Positions 41,293 through 50,417 of a stretch of DNA of 64,000 nt are shown one piece after another. The position numbers were made by a program, and so were the translations under genes. Positions within the stretch are counted from its first letter, which is position 1. Every line of letters starts with the position of its first letter. Location of the stretch: assembly GCF_011762195.1 (NCBI RefSeq), contig NZ_JAASQK010000005.1, positions 310,001-374,000 of the forward strand. Reading direction: 5' to 3'. This DNA comes from Sphingomonas oligoaromativorans. Its GTDB lineage: Bacteria; Pseudomonadota; Alphaproteobacteria; Sphingomonadales; Sphingomonadaceae. Under the pieces are notes generated by a model, which was not told the origin of the DNA, made no database searches, and saw nothing but the letters and a program-made list of their open reading frames with translations.

Positions 41293-43089
41293 TCAGACGA
41301 GCGGCGCGGTCGCCTGCTCCAGCCAGCCGCGCACGTCGGCGGGGACCAGCGGGCCGATCTCGCGCAGCACGCGGGCGTGATAGGCGTCGAGCCATGCGCG
41401 CTCTTCGGGCGAGAGCATCGCCACCTCGACCAGACGGCGGTCGATCGGCGCCAGCGTCAGCGACTGGAAGCCGAGCATCGCCTTTTCGGCACCCTCGATC
41501 GCCTGCTCCTCGACCAGCACCAGATTCTCGATGCGGATGCCGTAGCCGCCGGTCTTGTAATAGCCCGGCTCGTTCGAGAGGATCATGCCGGCGCGCAGCG
41601 GCTCGTCGCCGCCCGCCTGCCCGCTGCCCGGCGTCGCGATGCGCTGCGGGCCTTCATGCACCGACAGATAGCTGCCGACACCATGGCCCGTGCCATGCGC
41701 GTAATCGAGGCCGGCCTGCCACAGATATTGCCGCGCCAGCGTGTCGAGCTGGCTGCCGCGCGTGCCCTTGGGGAAGATGGCGCGGGCAAGCGCGATATGG
41801 CCCTTGAGGACGCGGGTGAAGCGGTCCTTCATCTCCGCGGTCGGCGTGCCGATCGGCACGGTGCGGGTGATGTCGGTGGTGCCGTCGACATATTGCCCGC
41901 CCGAATCGACCAGATAGAGCGTGCCCTGCTCGATCGGGCGCACCGTCTTCTCCGAGACACGGTAGTGGACCACCGCGCCGTTGGGGCCGGAGCCCGAGAT
42001 GGTGTCGAACGACAGATCCTTGAGAGCGCCCGTCTCCTCGCGGAAGGCCTCGAGCTTCGCGGCGGCCGTCAGCTCGTCCTCGCCGCCGTTCGCGGCCACG
42101 GTGTCGACCCAGTGGAGGAAGCGCGTCACCGCCGCACCGTCGCGGACATGGGCGGCCTTGCTGCCGGCGATCTCGACGCCGTTCTTGATCGCCTTGGGCA
42201 GCACGGTCGGGTCACGCGTCTCGCTGACCTTGGCGCCGGCCTCGGCGAGGCTGTCGAAGATCGCGGCGACGGCGCGTTCGGGATCGACCATCACGCGCTG
42301 CCCGGCAAGGCTCGCCAGAGTGCCGCCGAACGCGTCGCGCGGGCGGACATGCACCGCGTTGCCGAGATGCGTCGCGACCGCCTCGTCCACCTTGTCGGGA
42401 TCGACGAACAGCTCGGCCGTCGCGTCCGCCTTGAGCAGCGCATAGGCCAGCGCGACCGGCGTGCGGCTGACGTCGGTGCCGCGCACGTTGAACGCCCACG
42501 CGATCGAATCGAGCGCGGAGAGGACGACCGCGTCGGCGCCTTCCCTGGTGAGCCAGTCGGCCACATCCTGCCGCTTGGCCGCCGCCGACTGACCGGTCAG
42601 CGCATCGGGCTGGACGACAAGGCGCGCGTCCGACGGCAGCGGCTGATCCGGCCACACCGCGTCGATCGGATTGGTCTCGACCGCGACCAGCTCGGCGCCG
42701 CGGGCGGCGAGCGCCTTCTTCGCGGCCTCGACCCAGCCCTTGGTGTGCAGCCAGGGATCGTAGCCGATGCGGCCGCCCTGCGGCGCATGATCCTTGAGCC
42801 ACGACGACACCGACGTCTCCGGCACCGACTGATAGCTCCACTGATCGGCCGAGACCTGCTCGCGAACCTGAAGCGTGTAGCGGCCGTCGACGAAGATCGC
42901 GGCCTCCTCCGGCAGCACGACGGCCGTGCCGGCCGAACCCTCGAACCCGGTCAGCCAGGCAAGGCGCTGGGCGTAGGCGCCGACATATTCGGACATGTGC
43001 TCGTCGGTGAGCGGCACAACGAAGCCGTCGAGACGGCGGCGGGCAAGCTCGTCGCGCAGCGCGGCGAGGCGATCAGCATAAGTGGACAT
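41293..43089 (-). CDS. Xaa-Pro aminopeptidase P, M24 family
   Basis: Cytosolic metallopeptidase of 598 residues that removes N-terminal residues before proline. It has two creatinase-like N-terminal domains (from DGFVVPLTDEHMSEYVGAYAQRLAWLTGF) and a C-terminal pita-bread domain. The dinuclear metal ligands are the Asp pair in DSGGQYVDGTTDITRT, the His in HGTGHGVGSYLSVHEGP and the Glu residues in SNEPGYYKTGGYGIRIEN. The three-domain layout and length match aminopeptidase P rather than the shorter PepP/PepQ. Confidence 0.93.
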   Translation of the reverse strand: MSTYADRLAALRDELARRRLDGFVVPLTDEHMSEYVGAYAQRLAWLTGFEGSAGTAVVLPEEAAIFVDGRYTLQVREQVSADQWSYQSVPETSVSSWLKDHAPQGGRIGYDPWLHTKGWVEAAKKALAARGAELVAVETNPIDAVWPDQPLPSDARLVVQPDALTGQSAAAKRQDVADWLTREGADAVVLSALDSIAWAFNVRGTDVSRTPVALAYALLKADATAELFVDPDKVDEAVATHLGNAVHVRPRDAFGGTLASLAGQRVMVDPERAVAAIFDSLAEAGAKVSETRDPTVLPKAIKNGVEIAGSKAAHVRDGAAVTRFLHWVDTVAANGGEDELTAAAKLEAFREETGALKDLSFDTISGSGPNGAVVHYRVSEKTVRPIEQGTLYLVDSGGQYVDGTTDITRTVPIGTPTAEMKDRFTRVLKGHIALARAIFPKGTRGSQLDTLARQYLWQAGLDYAHGTGHGVGSYLSVHEGPQRIATPGSGQAGGDEPLRAGMILSNEPGYYKTGGYGIRIENLVLVEEQAIEGAEKAMLGFQSLTLAPIDRRLVEVAMLSPEERAWLDAYHARVLREIGPLVPADVRGWLEQATAPLV

Positions 43090-43195
43090 GGCGCCTAGAT
43101 AGTCCTCTTCGCGGGCCGGAGAAAGATCGCCGGAAGACGGATTCTCCGGGGTTGGGGATCGGCTCGGCTCATCGGCCGTTCATGCTGGGCGAGTC

Positions 43196-43741
43196 ATGGT
43201 TAATGCACGACAACGACCGGGAACGGGGATCATGGTCGGCCTTGATATGCAGGATCGGGCTTTGCGGGGACGCTCGGCCGTCCCGCCGATGGGGCAGGGC
43301 CTCGCGGTGGTGGCGTCGATCGCGGTGCTGGGCCTGCTGATCCTGGCGGGGATCGGCCTCTATCTCTTCTCGCTGCACGTCGCCGCCGTGCGCAGCCAGG
43401 GCACCGCGCTCGACGCGCAACTCCTCGCCAAGCGGCAGGAGGTGCAGAAGCTGCGCAACGAACTCGACGTCCGCAGCCGCTTCGTCGAGCTGGAGCGCTG
43501 GGGGCCAGCGCTCGGCCTCGGCACCGCCACGGGGCATCAATATGTCACGGGGCTGCATCAGCTCGATACGGCGGCGGATGCGCGGCGCACCGAGCTTCAG
43601 AAGGTCGCGCTCGCCCGGACGAGTTGCGCCGGCGGCCCCGCGCCGCAATCGCAGTGCCGGGCCGGCCCCGCCTCGGGCCGTTCGGGCTACACGCCGCAGC
43701 CGCGCCAGCAGATGGATCATCTGATCGACGGCATTCTCTGA
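43196..43741 (+). CDS. Single-pass membrane protein with coiled coil, unknown function
   Basis: A protein of up to 181 residues with one N-terminal membrane helix (GLAVVASIAVLGLLILAGIGLYLFSLHVAAV), a predicted periplasmic coiled coil (LLAKRQEVQKLRNELDVRSRF) and a Pro/Ala-rich tail with two cysteines. The start is uncertain: ATG 43196 or ATG 43232, the latter having GGGGAT upstream. The layout resembles small cell-envelope proteins but no family is recognised. It lies between the divergent M24 gene and the S9 peptidase. Confidence 0.6.
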   Translation: MVNARQRPGTGIMVGLDMQDRALRGRSAVPPMGQGLAVVASIAVLGLLILAGIGLYLFSLHVAAVRSQGTALDAQLLAKRQEVQKLRNELDVRSRFVELERWGPALGLGTATGHQYVTGLHQLDTAADARRTELQKVALARTSCAGGPAPQSQCRAGPASGRSGYTPQPRQQMDHLIDGIL

Positions 43742-43745
43742 TCCT

Positions 43746-43850
43746 GCCTTCCATCGTCACCCCGGACTTGATCGGGGGTCCATTCGCGCTCCGTCCCCTC
43801 TTCTCGCGCAGCGCGAATGGACCCTGACCTCCGTCAGGGTGACGGAAGGG
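43746..43850. repeat. Nested palindromic intergenic repeat (REP-like)
   Basis: Inner arms GGTCCATTCGCGCT (43777-43790) and AGCGCGAATGGACC (43810-43823) are perfect 14-bp reverse complements. Outside them a second pair, built on CGTCACC (43755-43761) and GGTGACG (43838-43844), closes the structure. CGTCACCCCGGACTTGATC-type palindromes are common between genes in alphaproteobacterial genomes. It lies just upstream of the S9 peptidase. Confidence 0.6.
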
Positions 43851-43892
43851 GTAACGCTTGCGCGGCGCGCGCACCGCCCCCACAAAGCGGCC

Positions 43893-45956
43893 ATGATCGA
43901 TCCCGCCAAGCTCCCCACCCCGCCGGTCGCCGCCCGTCATGCTTACAGCTATGAGCGCCACGGCCGCACCGTCTCCGATGAGTATGCATGGCTGAAGGAC
44001 GCCGGTTATCCCGACATCTCGGACGAGACGATCCTCTCCTACCTCGCGCAAGAGAATGCCTATTTCGAGGCCGCCATGGCCCCGGTGCGGCCGCTGGTCG
44101 ACACGCTCTTCGCCGAGATGAAGGGCCGGATGAAGGAGGATGACGCCTCCGTCCCCCGCAAGGATGGCGACTGGGACACTTGGTGGGCGTTCGAGACGGG
44201 CGCGCAATATCGCCGCTGGCTCCGCCGCCCGACCGGCTCGACCGAGGAAGCCCGCATCATCCTCGACGAGGTGAAGGAGGCGCAGGGCCACGATTATTTC
44301 CGTTTGGGCGCGCTTTCGATCAGCCCGGACGGCCGGCTTGCCGCCTATGCTGTGGACACCAGCGGCGCCGAGCGCTTCACGCTGAAGATCCGCGATCTCG
44401 CGACCGGCGAGGATATCGAGACGGTCAGCAGCGTCGTGAACGGCGCGGTGGTCTGGTCGGCGGGTTCGGACGCCGTCGCCTACACCGAGGTCAACGATAA
44501 CTGGCGGACGTTCCGCGCGCGTCTCCACAGGCTCGGCACCGATCCCGAGGCCGATCCGACGCTCTATGAAGAGACGCAGGACATCGGCTTCAACGTCCAC
44601 CTCGGCCGCACGCAGGACCGGCAGTGGATCGTCGTCGGCACCAACGATCACGAGACGAGCGAACTCCGCTTGCTTCCCGCCGCCGATCCGCTGGCCGAGC
44701 CGCTGCTGGTCTCGCCGCGCAAGGAGAAGCGCCAGTACAGCGTCGATAGCGCGCACGGCAGGCTCTGGATCCTCACCAACGACGATCACATCAACTTCCG
44801 CCTCGCCTCCGCTTCCCCCGAGACGCCGGATCAGTGGGAGACGGTGATCGCCGGATCGGACAGCGTCTATCTGCGCGGCATCTCCAGCTTCGCGCGCCAC
44901 ATCGTCATCGAGGAGCGCGTCGACGGCCTCGACCAGATTCGCCTGCGCACCTACGAGGGCGAGGAGCATCGCGTGCCCTTCCCCGAGGCAAGCTACACCG
45001 CCGGCCTCGGCACCAATCCCGAGTATGACACGCAAGACTATCGCATCGGCTATGCCTCGATGGTCACGCCGGACACGGTGTACGACTACAGCGCCGACAC
45101 CCGCCGGCTCACCGTCCGCAAGGTGCGCGAGGTGCCGTCGGGCTATGACGCCAGCCTCTACGCCACCGAGCGCCTGATGGTCCCGGCGCGCGACGGGAAG
45201 GCGATTCCCGTATCGGTCGTCTATCGCAAGGGCTTCGAGAAGAACGGGCTCGGCCCGGTCTTCCTCTATGCCTATGGTGCTTATGGCTTCGCCTATCCGC
45301 CGGGCTTCTCGGCCGACCGCCTGTCGCTGCTCGATCGCGGCTGGGCGTGTGCGATCGCGCATATCCGGGGCGGCGACGATCTCGGCTATGGCTGGTACTT
45401 GGACGGCAAGGCAGAGAAGCGCTGGAACACCTTCCACGACTTCTCGGATGCCGCGAAGGGCCTGATCGCCGCCGGCTTCGCGAGCCCCGGCCGCATCGCC
45501 ATCCAGGGCGGCTCGGCGGGCGGCGAGCTGATGGGCGTGGTCGCCAACACCGATCCCGATCTCTGGGGCGCGGTGGTGGCGGACGTGCCGTTCGTCGACG
45601 TGCTCAACACCATGCAGGACGAGAGCCTGCCGCTCACGCCGGGCGAGTGGCCCGAATGGGGCAACCCGATCACCGACCCGGCCGCCTTCGACCTGATCCG
45701 CAGCTACTCGCCTTACGACAATGTGAGCGCGCAGGCCTATCCGCCGATGCTCATCACCGGCGGCCTCAACGATCCGCGCGTCACCTATTGGGAGCCCGCC
45801 AAATGGGCCGCCCGCCTGCGCGCGACCAAGACCGACGCCAACCCGCTCCTCCTCAAGATCAACATGGGCGCGGGCCATGGCGGCAAGTCGGGCCGCTACG
45901 AGGCGATCACCGAGAAGGCCGAGGCCTACGCCTTCATGATCGAGGCGCTCGGATGA
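43893..45956 (+). CDS. S9 family peptidase, oligopeptidase B-like
   Basis: Prolyl-oligopeptidase-family serine peptidase of 687 residues. A seven-bladed propeller (about residues 75-400) gates a C-terminal alpha/beta hydrolase with catalytic Ser in GGSAGGELMG, Asp in GGLNDPRVTYWEP and His in MGAGHGGKSGRYE. The DEYAWLKD start and the hydrolase motif set match oligopeptidase B, which cuts after Arg or Lys. No signal peptide, so cytosolic. The ATG at 43893 is preferred; the frame opens at 43839. Its stop overlaps the thioesterase start. Confidence 0.92.
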   Translation: MIDPAKLPTPPVAARHAYSYERHGRTVSDEYAWLKDAGYPDISDETILSYLAQENAYFEAAMAPVRPLVDTLFAEMKGRMKEDDASVPRKDGDWDTWWAFETGAQYRRWLRRPTGSTEEARIILDEVKEAQGHDYFRLGALSISPDGRLAAYAVDTSGAERFTLKIRDLATGEDIETVSSVVNGAVVWSAGSDAVAYTEVNDNWRTFRARLHRLGTDPEADPTLYEETQDIGFNVHLGRTQDRQWIVVGTNDHETSELRLLPAADPLAEPLLVSPRKEKRQYSVDSAHGRLWILTNDDHINFRLASASPETPDQWETVIAGSDSVYLRGISSFARHIVIEERVDGLDQIRLRTYEGEEHRVPFPEASYTAGLGTNPEYDTQDYRIGYASMVTPDTVYDYSADTRRLTVRKVREVPSGYDASLYATERLMVPARDGKAIPVSVVYRKGFEKNGLGPVFLYAYGAYGFAYPPGFSADRLSLLDRGWACAIAHIRGGDDLGYGWYLDGKAEKRWNTFHDFSDAAKGLIAAGFASPGRIAIQGGSAGGELMGVVANTDPDLWGAVVADVPFVDVLNTMQDESLPLTPGEWPEWGNPITDPAAFDLIRSYSPYDNVSAQAYPPMLITGGLNDPRVTYWEPAKWAARLRATKTDANPLLLKINMGAGHGGKSGRYEAITEKAEAYAFMIEALG

Positions 45957-46351
45957 GCGACCGCCCCGTCTTCGAGATGGGCTTCGAGGCGACGGAGGCC
46001 GAGATCGACGAACTCGGCCACGTCAACAATGCAGCATGGGTGCGCTGGATTCAGGACGTCGCGACCGCGCACTGGGTGTCGGCGGCGACGCCCGGGCAGG
46101 TGGCGGCCTATGTCTGGGTCGTGACGCGGCACGAGATCGACTATCTCCGCGCGCTCGGCCCCGGCGGCCGGGTGACCGCGCGGACATGGGTGGGCGATGC
46201 GCCCACGGGCGCCCGCTTCGATCGCTTCATCGAGTTCATCGGCGAAGACGGCAAGCCCCATGTCCGCTCGCGCACCACCTGGGCGATGATCGACGTGGCG
46301 AGCGGCCGCCCCGCGCGCATCCCGCAGGCGATCACCGAGCGCTTCCTCTAA
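45953..46351 (+). CDS. Acyl-CoA thioesterase, hotdog fold
   Basis: A 132-residue 4HBT-type thioesterase. The motif IDELGHVNNAAWVRWIQDV carries the catalytic Asp-equivalent and the HVNN stretch typical of YbgC/4-hydroxybenzoyl-CoA thioesterase relatives. VVTRHEIDYLRALGPGGRVTARTW and FIEF follow. The substrate chain is unknown. It overlaps the S9 peptidase stop by four bases (ATGA), indicating a shared transcript. Confidence 0.87.
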   Translation: MSDRPVFEMGFEATEAEIDELGHVNNAAWVRWIQDVATAHWVSAATPGQVAAYVWVVTRHEIDYLRALGPGGRVTARTWVGDAPTGARFDRFIEFIGEDGKPHVRSRTTWAMIDVASGRPARIPQAITERFL

Positions 46352-46458
46352 AGGGGTTGCGCATCGCGGCCCGAGCCGCTGTTATACGGGTGTGTGGTCC
46401 GGGGCCGGGGGGCCAGTCCGCGCACCAACGATAACGACACCAGGGATACCCCCCCACG

Positions 46459-48123
46459 ATGCGCAACCGTTTCCATTTGCCTCTCCTCGCGCTCGCCGCG
46501 GCGTTCAGCCTGCCCGCGCTCGCCGCCCAGCCCGTCGCCAAGGGCAACGCCAAGCCCGGCAAGACCGACCTCGCCACCCTGCATCAGCAGGACAAGGAGG
46601 CGGACGCCGCCGCCGGCTGGGTGCAGGCGCCGGTCGAGGAGCAGACCGTCGTCACCCACCATGTCGCGACGACGCAGAGCGGCCCGATCAAATACACCGC
46701 CACCGCCGGCACGCTCACCATCCGCGACGACGAGGCCAAGCCGATCGCCTCGGTCTTCTACGTCGCCTACACGGCCGACGGCGTGAAGGATTACAGCCGC
46801 CGCCCGGTGACCTTCTTCTACAATGGCGGCCCCGGCTCCTCGACGCTGTGGCTGCACATGGGCAGCTTCGCGCCCGAGCGCGTGCAGACCGCCAACCCCG
46901 AATATATCCGCCCCGCCCCCTATGGCTTCGGCCCCAACCGCGACACGCTGCTCGACAAGTCGGACCTGATCTTCGTCGACGCCATCGGCACCGGCTATTC
47001 GCGCCCCTTGGGCGACAAGAAGGGCAGCGACTTCTGGGGCGTCGATCAGGATGCCGACGGCTTCGCCCGCGCGATCATGCGCTATGTCACCAAGAACGCC
47101 CGCTGGCAGTCTCCGAAGTTCATCTTCGGCGAAAGCTACGGCACGACGCGATCGGGCGCGCTCTCCTATCTGTTGCAGGATCGCGGCATGGCGCTGAACG
47201 GCGTCATCATCCTCTCGTCGATCCTGAACTACGGCATCCGCCAGCCGGGCTTCGACCAGATCTACATCAACTATCTGCCGAGCTTCGCCGCCACCGCCTG
47301 GTATCATCACAAGGTGCCGAACCCGCCCGCCGACGTCGCCACCTTCGTCGAGCAGGCGCGCCAGTTCGCCGCCGGCCCCTATGCGGCGGCGCTGGCGCAG
47401 GGATCGGCGCTCGATCCGGCCAAGCGCGCCGAGATCGCGCAGCAGATGGCGGCGTTCACCGGCCTCTCGCCGGCCTTCATCCTCAACGCCAATCTGCGCG
47501 TCGACCTCTCGCGCTTCCAGAAGGAGTTGCTGCGCGACCAGCGGCTGACCGTCGGCCGCTATGACAGCCGCTACACCGGCATCGATTCGGACGCGGCCGG
47601 CGAGCGCCCCGAATATGACGCCTCGGATACGGCCATCTCGGGCGCCTTCATCGCCAGCTTCCAGGACTATGTGGTGCGCGAGCTGGGTTACAAGACCGAC
47701 ATGCCCTACCGCGTCTCCGCTTATGGGCTGGATGGCTTCAAGTGGGACTTCACGCACAAGGCGCCGGGCAGCCCCCGCCCGCAGACCTCGCCCGACGTGG
47801 CGGTGGACCTGTCCGCGGCGATGCGGACCAATCCCTATCTCCATGTCCTGTCGCTCAATGGCTATTACGACATGGCGACGCCCTTCTTCGGCACCGAATA
47901 TGATCTGAAGCATATGGACCTCCAGCCGGCGCAGGCGCAGAATCTGGAGTTCCGTTATTATCCGTCGGGCCACATGGCCTATCTCAACCCGGATGCGCTC
48001 CACGCGCTGCACCGCGATCTCGCCGCCTTCTATGACGAGGTGGTGTCGAGCGCGGTGACCGGCCGCACGGCGGCGACGCCCTCGCTGTCGTCGGGTCACG
48101 CGCCGGGCAACGGGCCGAACTGA
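46459..48123 (+). CDS. S10 family serine carboxypeptidase, exported
   Basis: A 554-residue precursor with a signal peptide (LPLLALAAAFSLPALA, cut near residue 23), so periplasmic or secreted. The S10 family oxyanion motif NGGPGSS is followed by the catalytic Ser in FGESYGT, the Asp in NGYYDMATPF and the His in YPSGHMAY. Secreted S10 peptidases of this kind are common in sphingomonads and probably recycle peptides. The ATG at 46459 is preceded by a run of C rather than a strong ribosome site. Confidence 0.9.
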   Translation: MRNRFHLPLLALAAAFSLPALAAQPVAKGNAKPGKTDLATLHQQDKEADAAAGWVQAPVEEQTVVTHHVATTQSGPIKYTATAGTLTIRDDEAKPIASVFYVAYTADGVKDYSRRPVTFFYNGGPGSSTLWLHMGSFAPERVQTANPEYIRPAPYGFGPNRDTLLDKSDLIFVDAIGTGYSRPLGDKKGSDFWGVDQDADGFARAIMRYVTKNARWQSPKFIFGESYGTTRSGALSYLLQDRGMALNGVIILSSILNYGIRQPGFDQIYINYLPSFAATAWYHHKVPNPPADVATFVEQARQFAAGPYAAALAQGSALDPAKRAEIAQQMAAFTGLSPAFILNANLRVDLSRFQKELLRDQRLTVGRYDSRYTGIDSDAAGERPEYDASDTAISGAFIASFQDYVVRELGYKTDMPYRVSAYGLDGFKWDFTHKAPGSPRPQTSPDVAVDLSAAMRTNPYLHVLSLNGYYDMATPFFGTEYDLKHMDLQPAQAQNLEFRYYPSGHMAYLNPDALHALHRDLAAFYDEVVSSAVTGRTAATPSLSSGHAPGNGPN

Positions 48124-48127
48124 GCCC

Positions 48128-48173
48128 GCGCGGGCGCCCCTCTTTCCGCAGCGGATTGACCGGGCGCCCGCGC
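48128..48173. repeat. Strong inverted repeat between the S10 and M3 peptidase genes
   Basis: Arms GCGCGGGCGCCC (48128-48139) and GGGCGCCCGCGC (48162-48173) pair perfectly over 12 bp with a 22-base loop. No T-run follows, so it is not a standard intrinsic terminator; it may stabilise the end of the S10 transcript or attenuate read-through. Confidence 0.5.
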
Positions 48174-48263
48174 AGCCCCATGCTGTCTCGCATGGGCAAT
48201 ACACTGGCCCGCGAAAACGGGCGCCGCCGTGCGACGGCGGCGCACAGGGGAGTTTACCACGAC

Positions 48264-50417
48264 ATGATGAAGACGCTGATGCTCGGCGTGAGCTGCGCGG
48301 GGCTGATCGCCACCACCGCCACCGCCGCCACCGCCGCCACCCCCAGGAAGGCGCCCGCCATGACCGCCACCGCCTCGACCAACCCGCTGCTTGCGCCGTG
48401 GACCGGCCCCTATGGCGGCGTGCCGGCGTTCGACAAGGTGAAGATCGCCGACTTCGAGCCCGCCTTCGCGGACGCCATGGCGATGAACCTCAAGGAGATC
48501 GACGCGATCGCCAACAACCCGGCGGCGCCGACCTTCGACAATACCATCGTCGCCATGGAGAAGGCCGGCAAGCCGCTGACCCGAGCCTTCGCCTTCTTCA
48601 ACATCTGGCAGGGGAACATGAACACGGCGGCGTTCCAGCCGATCGAGACCAGGCTCGCGCCGCAACTCTCCGCCTTCCAGGACAAGATCACCCAGAACGC
48701 CAAGCTCTTCGCGCGCATCGACGCGGTCTACAACTCGCCCGCCAAGGCGAAGCTGACGCCGGAGCAGCAGCGGCTCGTCTGGTTCTACTGGAACAACTTC
48801 ACCCAGCAGGGCGCGAAGCTGTCGGCCGCGGACAAGGCCAAGCTCAGCGACGTCAACCAGCAGCTCGCGACGCTCTACACCAAGTTCAGCCAGAACGAGC
48901 TGGCGGACGAGGAGAATTACGCGCTCGTCGTCACCAAGGATCAGCTCGGCGGCCTGCCGCAGGCGCTGGTCGACGGCTTCGCGGAGGATGCCAAGGCGCA
49001 CAACCTCCCCGCCGGCCAGTATCGCATCGCCAACACCCGCTCGGCAGCCGAGCCCTTCCTCACCTACTCGTCCGACCGGGGCTTGCGTGAGAAGGCGTTC
49101 CGCATGTGGACGTCGCGCGGCGACAATGGCGGCGCGACCGACAACAACGCGATCGCCAGCCAGATCCTGAAGCTGCGCGCCGAGAAGGCCCATCTGCTCG
49201 GCTACCCGACCTATGCCGACTGGCACCTCGCCGACACCATGGCGAAGAAGCCGCAGAACGCGCTCGATCTCGAAATGGCGATGTGGTGGCCGGCGGTGGC
49301 GCAGGTCCACAAGGATGTCGCCGAGATGCAGAAGATCGTCGACGCCGAGCATGGCGGCTTCCAGATCCAGCCCTGGGACTATCGCTATTATGCCGAGAAG
49401 GTCCGCAAGGCGAAGTACGACCTCGATATGAACGAGGTGAAGCCCTACCTTCAGCTCGACCATGTCCGCGAGGCGATGTTCTACGCCGCCAACCGGCTCT
49501 ACGGCTTCACCTTCACGCCGGTGAAGGGCCTGCCGGTCTATCAGAGCGACGTCACCGTCTACGAGGTGAAGCGCGGCAACAGCCACGTCGGCCTGTGGTA
49601 CTTCGACCCCTATGCCCGCGCCGGCAAGAATTCGGGCGCGTGGATGAACGCCTATCGCGAGCAGAGCCGCGTAGACGGCGACGTGCCGACGATCGTCTCC
49701 AACAACGCCAATTTCGTGAAGGCCTCGCCCGGCCAGCCGGTGCTGCTGTCGTGGGATGACGCGGACACCATGTTCCACGAGTTCGGCCATGCGCTGCACG
49801 GGCTGAACTCCAACGTCACCTACCCGTCGCTGTCGGGCACCAACACGGCGCGCGACTTCGTGGAGTTCCCCAGCCAGTTCAACGAGAACTATCTGACGAC
49901 GCCCGAGGTGCTGCACTTCCTCGTCAACGAGAAGGGCGAGCAGATGCCCGCCGCACTCGTCGCCAAGATCAAGGCGGCCGAGAAGTTCAACACCGCCTTC
50001 TCGGTGGTGGAGACCGAGGCCTCCGCGATCGTCGACATGAAGCTGCACCTCGCCGGCGACACGCCGATCGACACCAAGGCGTTCGAGAAGACCACGCTGG
50101 CCGAGCTGAAGATGCCCTCCGAGATCGTGATGCGTCATCGCATCCCGCAGTTCGGCCACATCTTCTCGGGCGAAGGCTATGCGGCCGGCTATTACGGCTA
50201 TCTGTGGGCCAAGACGCTCGATCATGATGCGTTCGAGGCCTTCACCGAAGCCGGCAGCCCGTGGGATCCGGCGACCGCCAAGCGTTTCCACGACACCATC
50301 CTGTCGGTGGGCAACACGGTCGATCCGGCCGTCGCCTTCCGCAACTTCCGCGGGCGCGATCCGAAGATCGACGCGACGCTCCGCTTCGAGGGCTTCCCCG
50401 TCCCCGACGCGAAATGA
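48264..50417 (+). CDS. dcp: M3 family peptidyl-dipeptidase, exported
   Basis: Zinc oligopeptidase of 717 residues that releases dipeptides from peptide C-termini. A signal peptide (LMLGVSCAGLIATTATAATA) is followed by the NPLLAPWTGPYGGVPAFD start typical of Dcp. The zinc motif is FHEFGHALHG, and NFVEFPSQ-like (RDFVEFPSQFNENYL) and HRIPQFGHIFSGEGYAAGYYGYLWA follow. E. coli Dcp is cytoplasmic, while sphingomonad copies like this one carry a signal. The ATG at 48264 is chosen; the frame opens at 48156, overlapping the inverted repeat. Confidence 0.88.
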   Translation: MMKTLMLGVSCAGLIATTATAATAATPRKAPAMTATASTNPLLAPWTGPYGGVPAFDKVKIADFEPAFADAMAMNLKEIDAIANNPAAPTFDNTIVAMEKAGKPLTRAFAFFNIWQGNMNTAAFQPIETRLAPQLSAFQDKITQNAKLFARIDAVYNSPAKAKLTPEQQRLVWFYWNNFTQQGAKLSAADKAKLSDVNQQLATLYTKFSQNELADEENYALVVTKDQLGGLPQALVDGFAEDAKAHNLPAGQYRIANTRSAAEPFLTYSSDRGLREKAFRMWTSRGDNGGATDNNAIASQILKLRAEKAHLLGYPTYADWHLADTMAKKPQNALDLEMAMWWPAVAQVHKDVAEMQKIVDAEHGGFQIQPWDYRYYAEKVRKAKYDLDMNEVKPYLQLDHVREAMFYAANRLYGFTFTPVKGLPVYQSDVTVYEVKRGNSHVGLWYFDPYARAGKNSGAWMNAYREQSRVDGDVPTIVSNNANFVKASPGQPVLLSWDDADTMFHEFGHALHGLNSNVTYPSLSGTNTARDFVEFPSQFNENYLTTPEVLHFLVNEKGEQMPAALVAKIKAAEKFNTAFSVVETEASAIVDMKLHLAGDTPIDTKAFEKTTLAELKMPSEIVMRHRIPQFGHIFSGEGYAAGYYGYLWAKTLDHDAFEAFTEAGSPWDPATAKRFHDTILSVGNTVDPAVAFRNFRGRDPKIDATLRFEGFPVPDAK

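Noticed and set aside
43545-45878. 777-codon open frame on the minus strand across the S9 peptidase
   Set aside because: It mirrors the high-GC codon bias of the real plus-strand gene, has Arg/His/Asp-rich composition without any domain, and conflicts with clear catalytic motifs on the plus strand.
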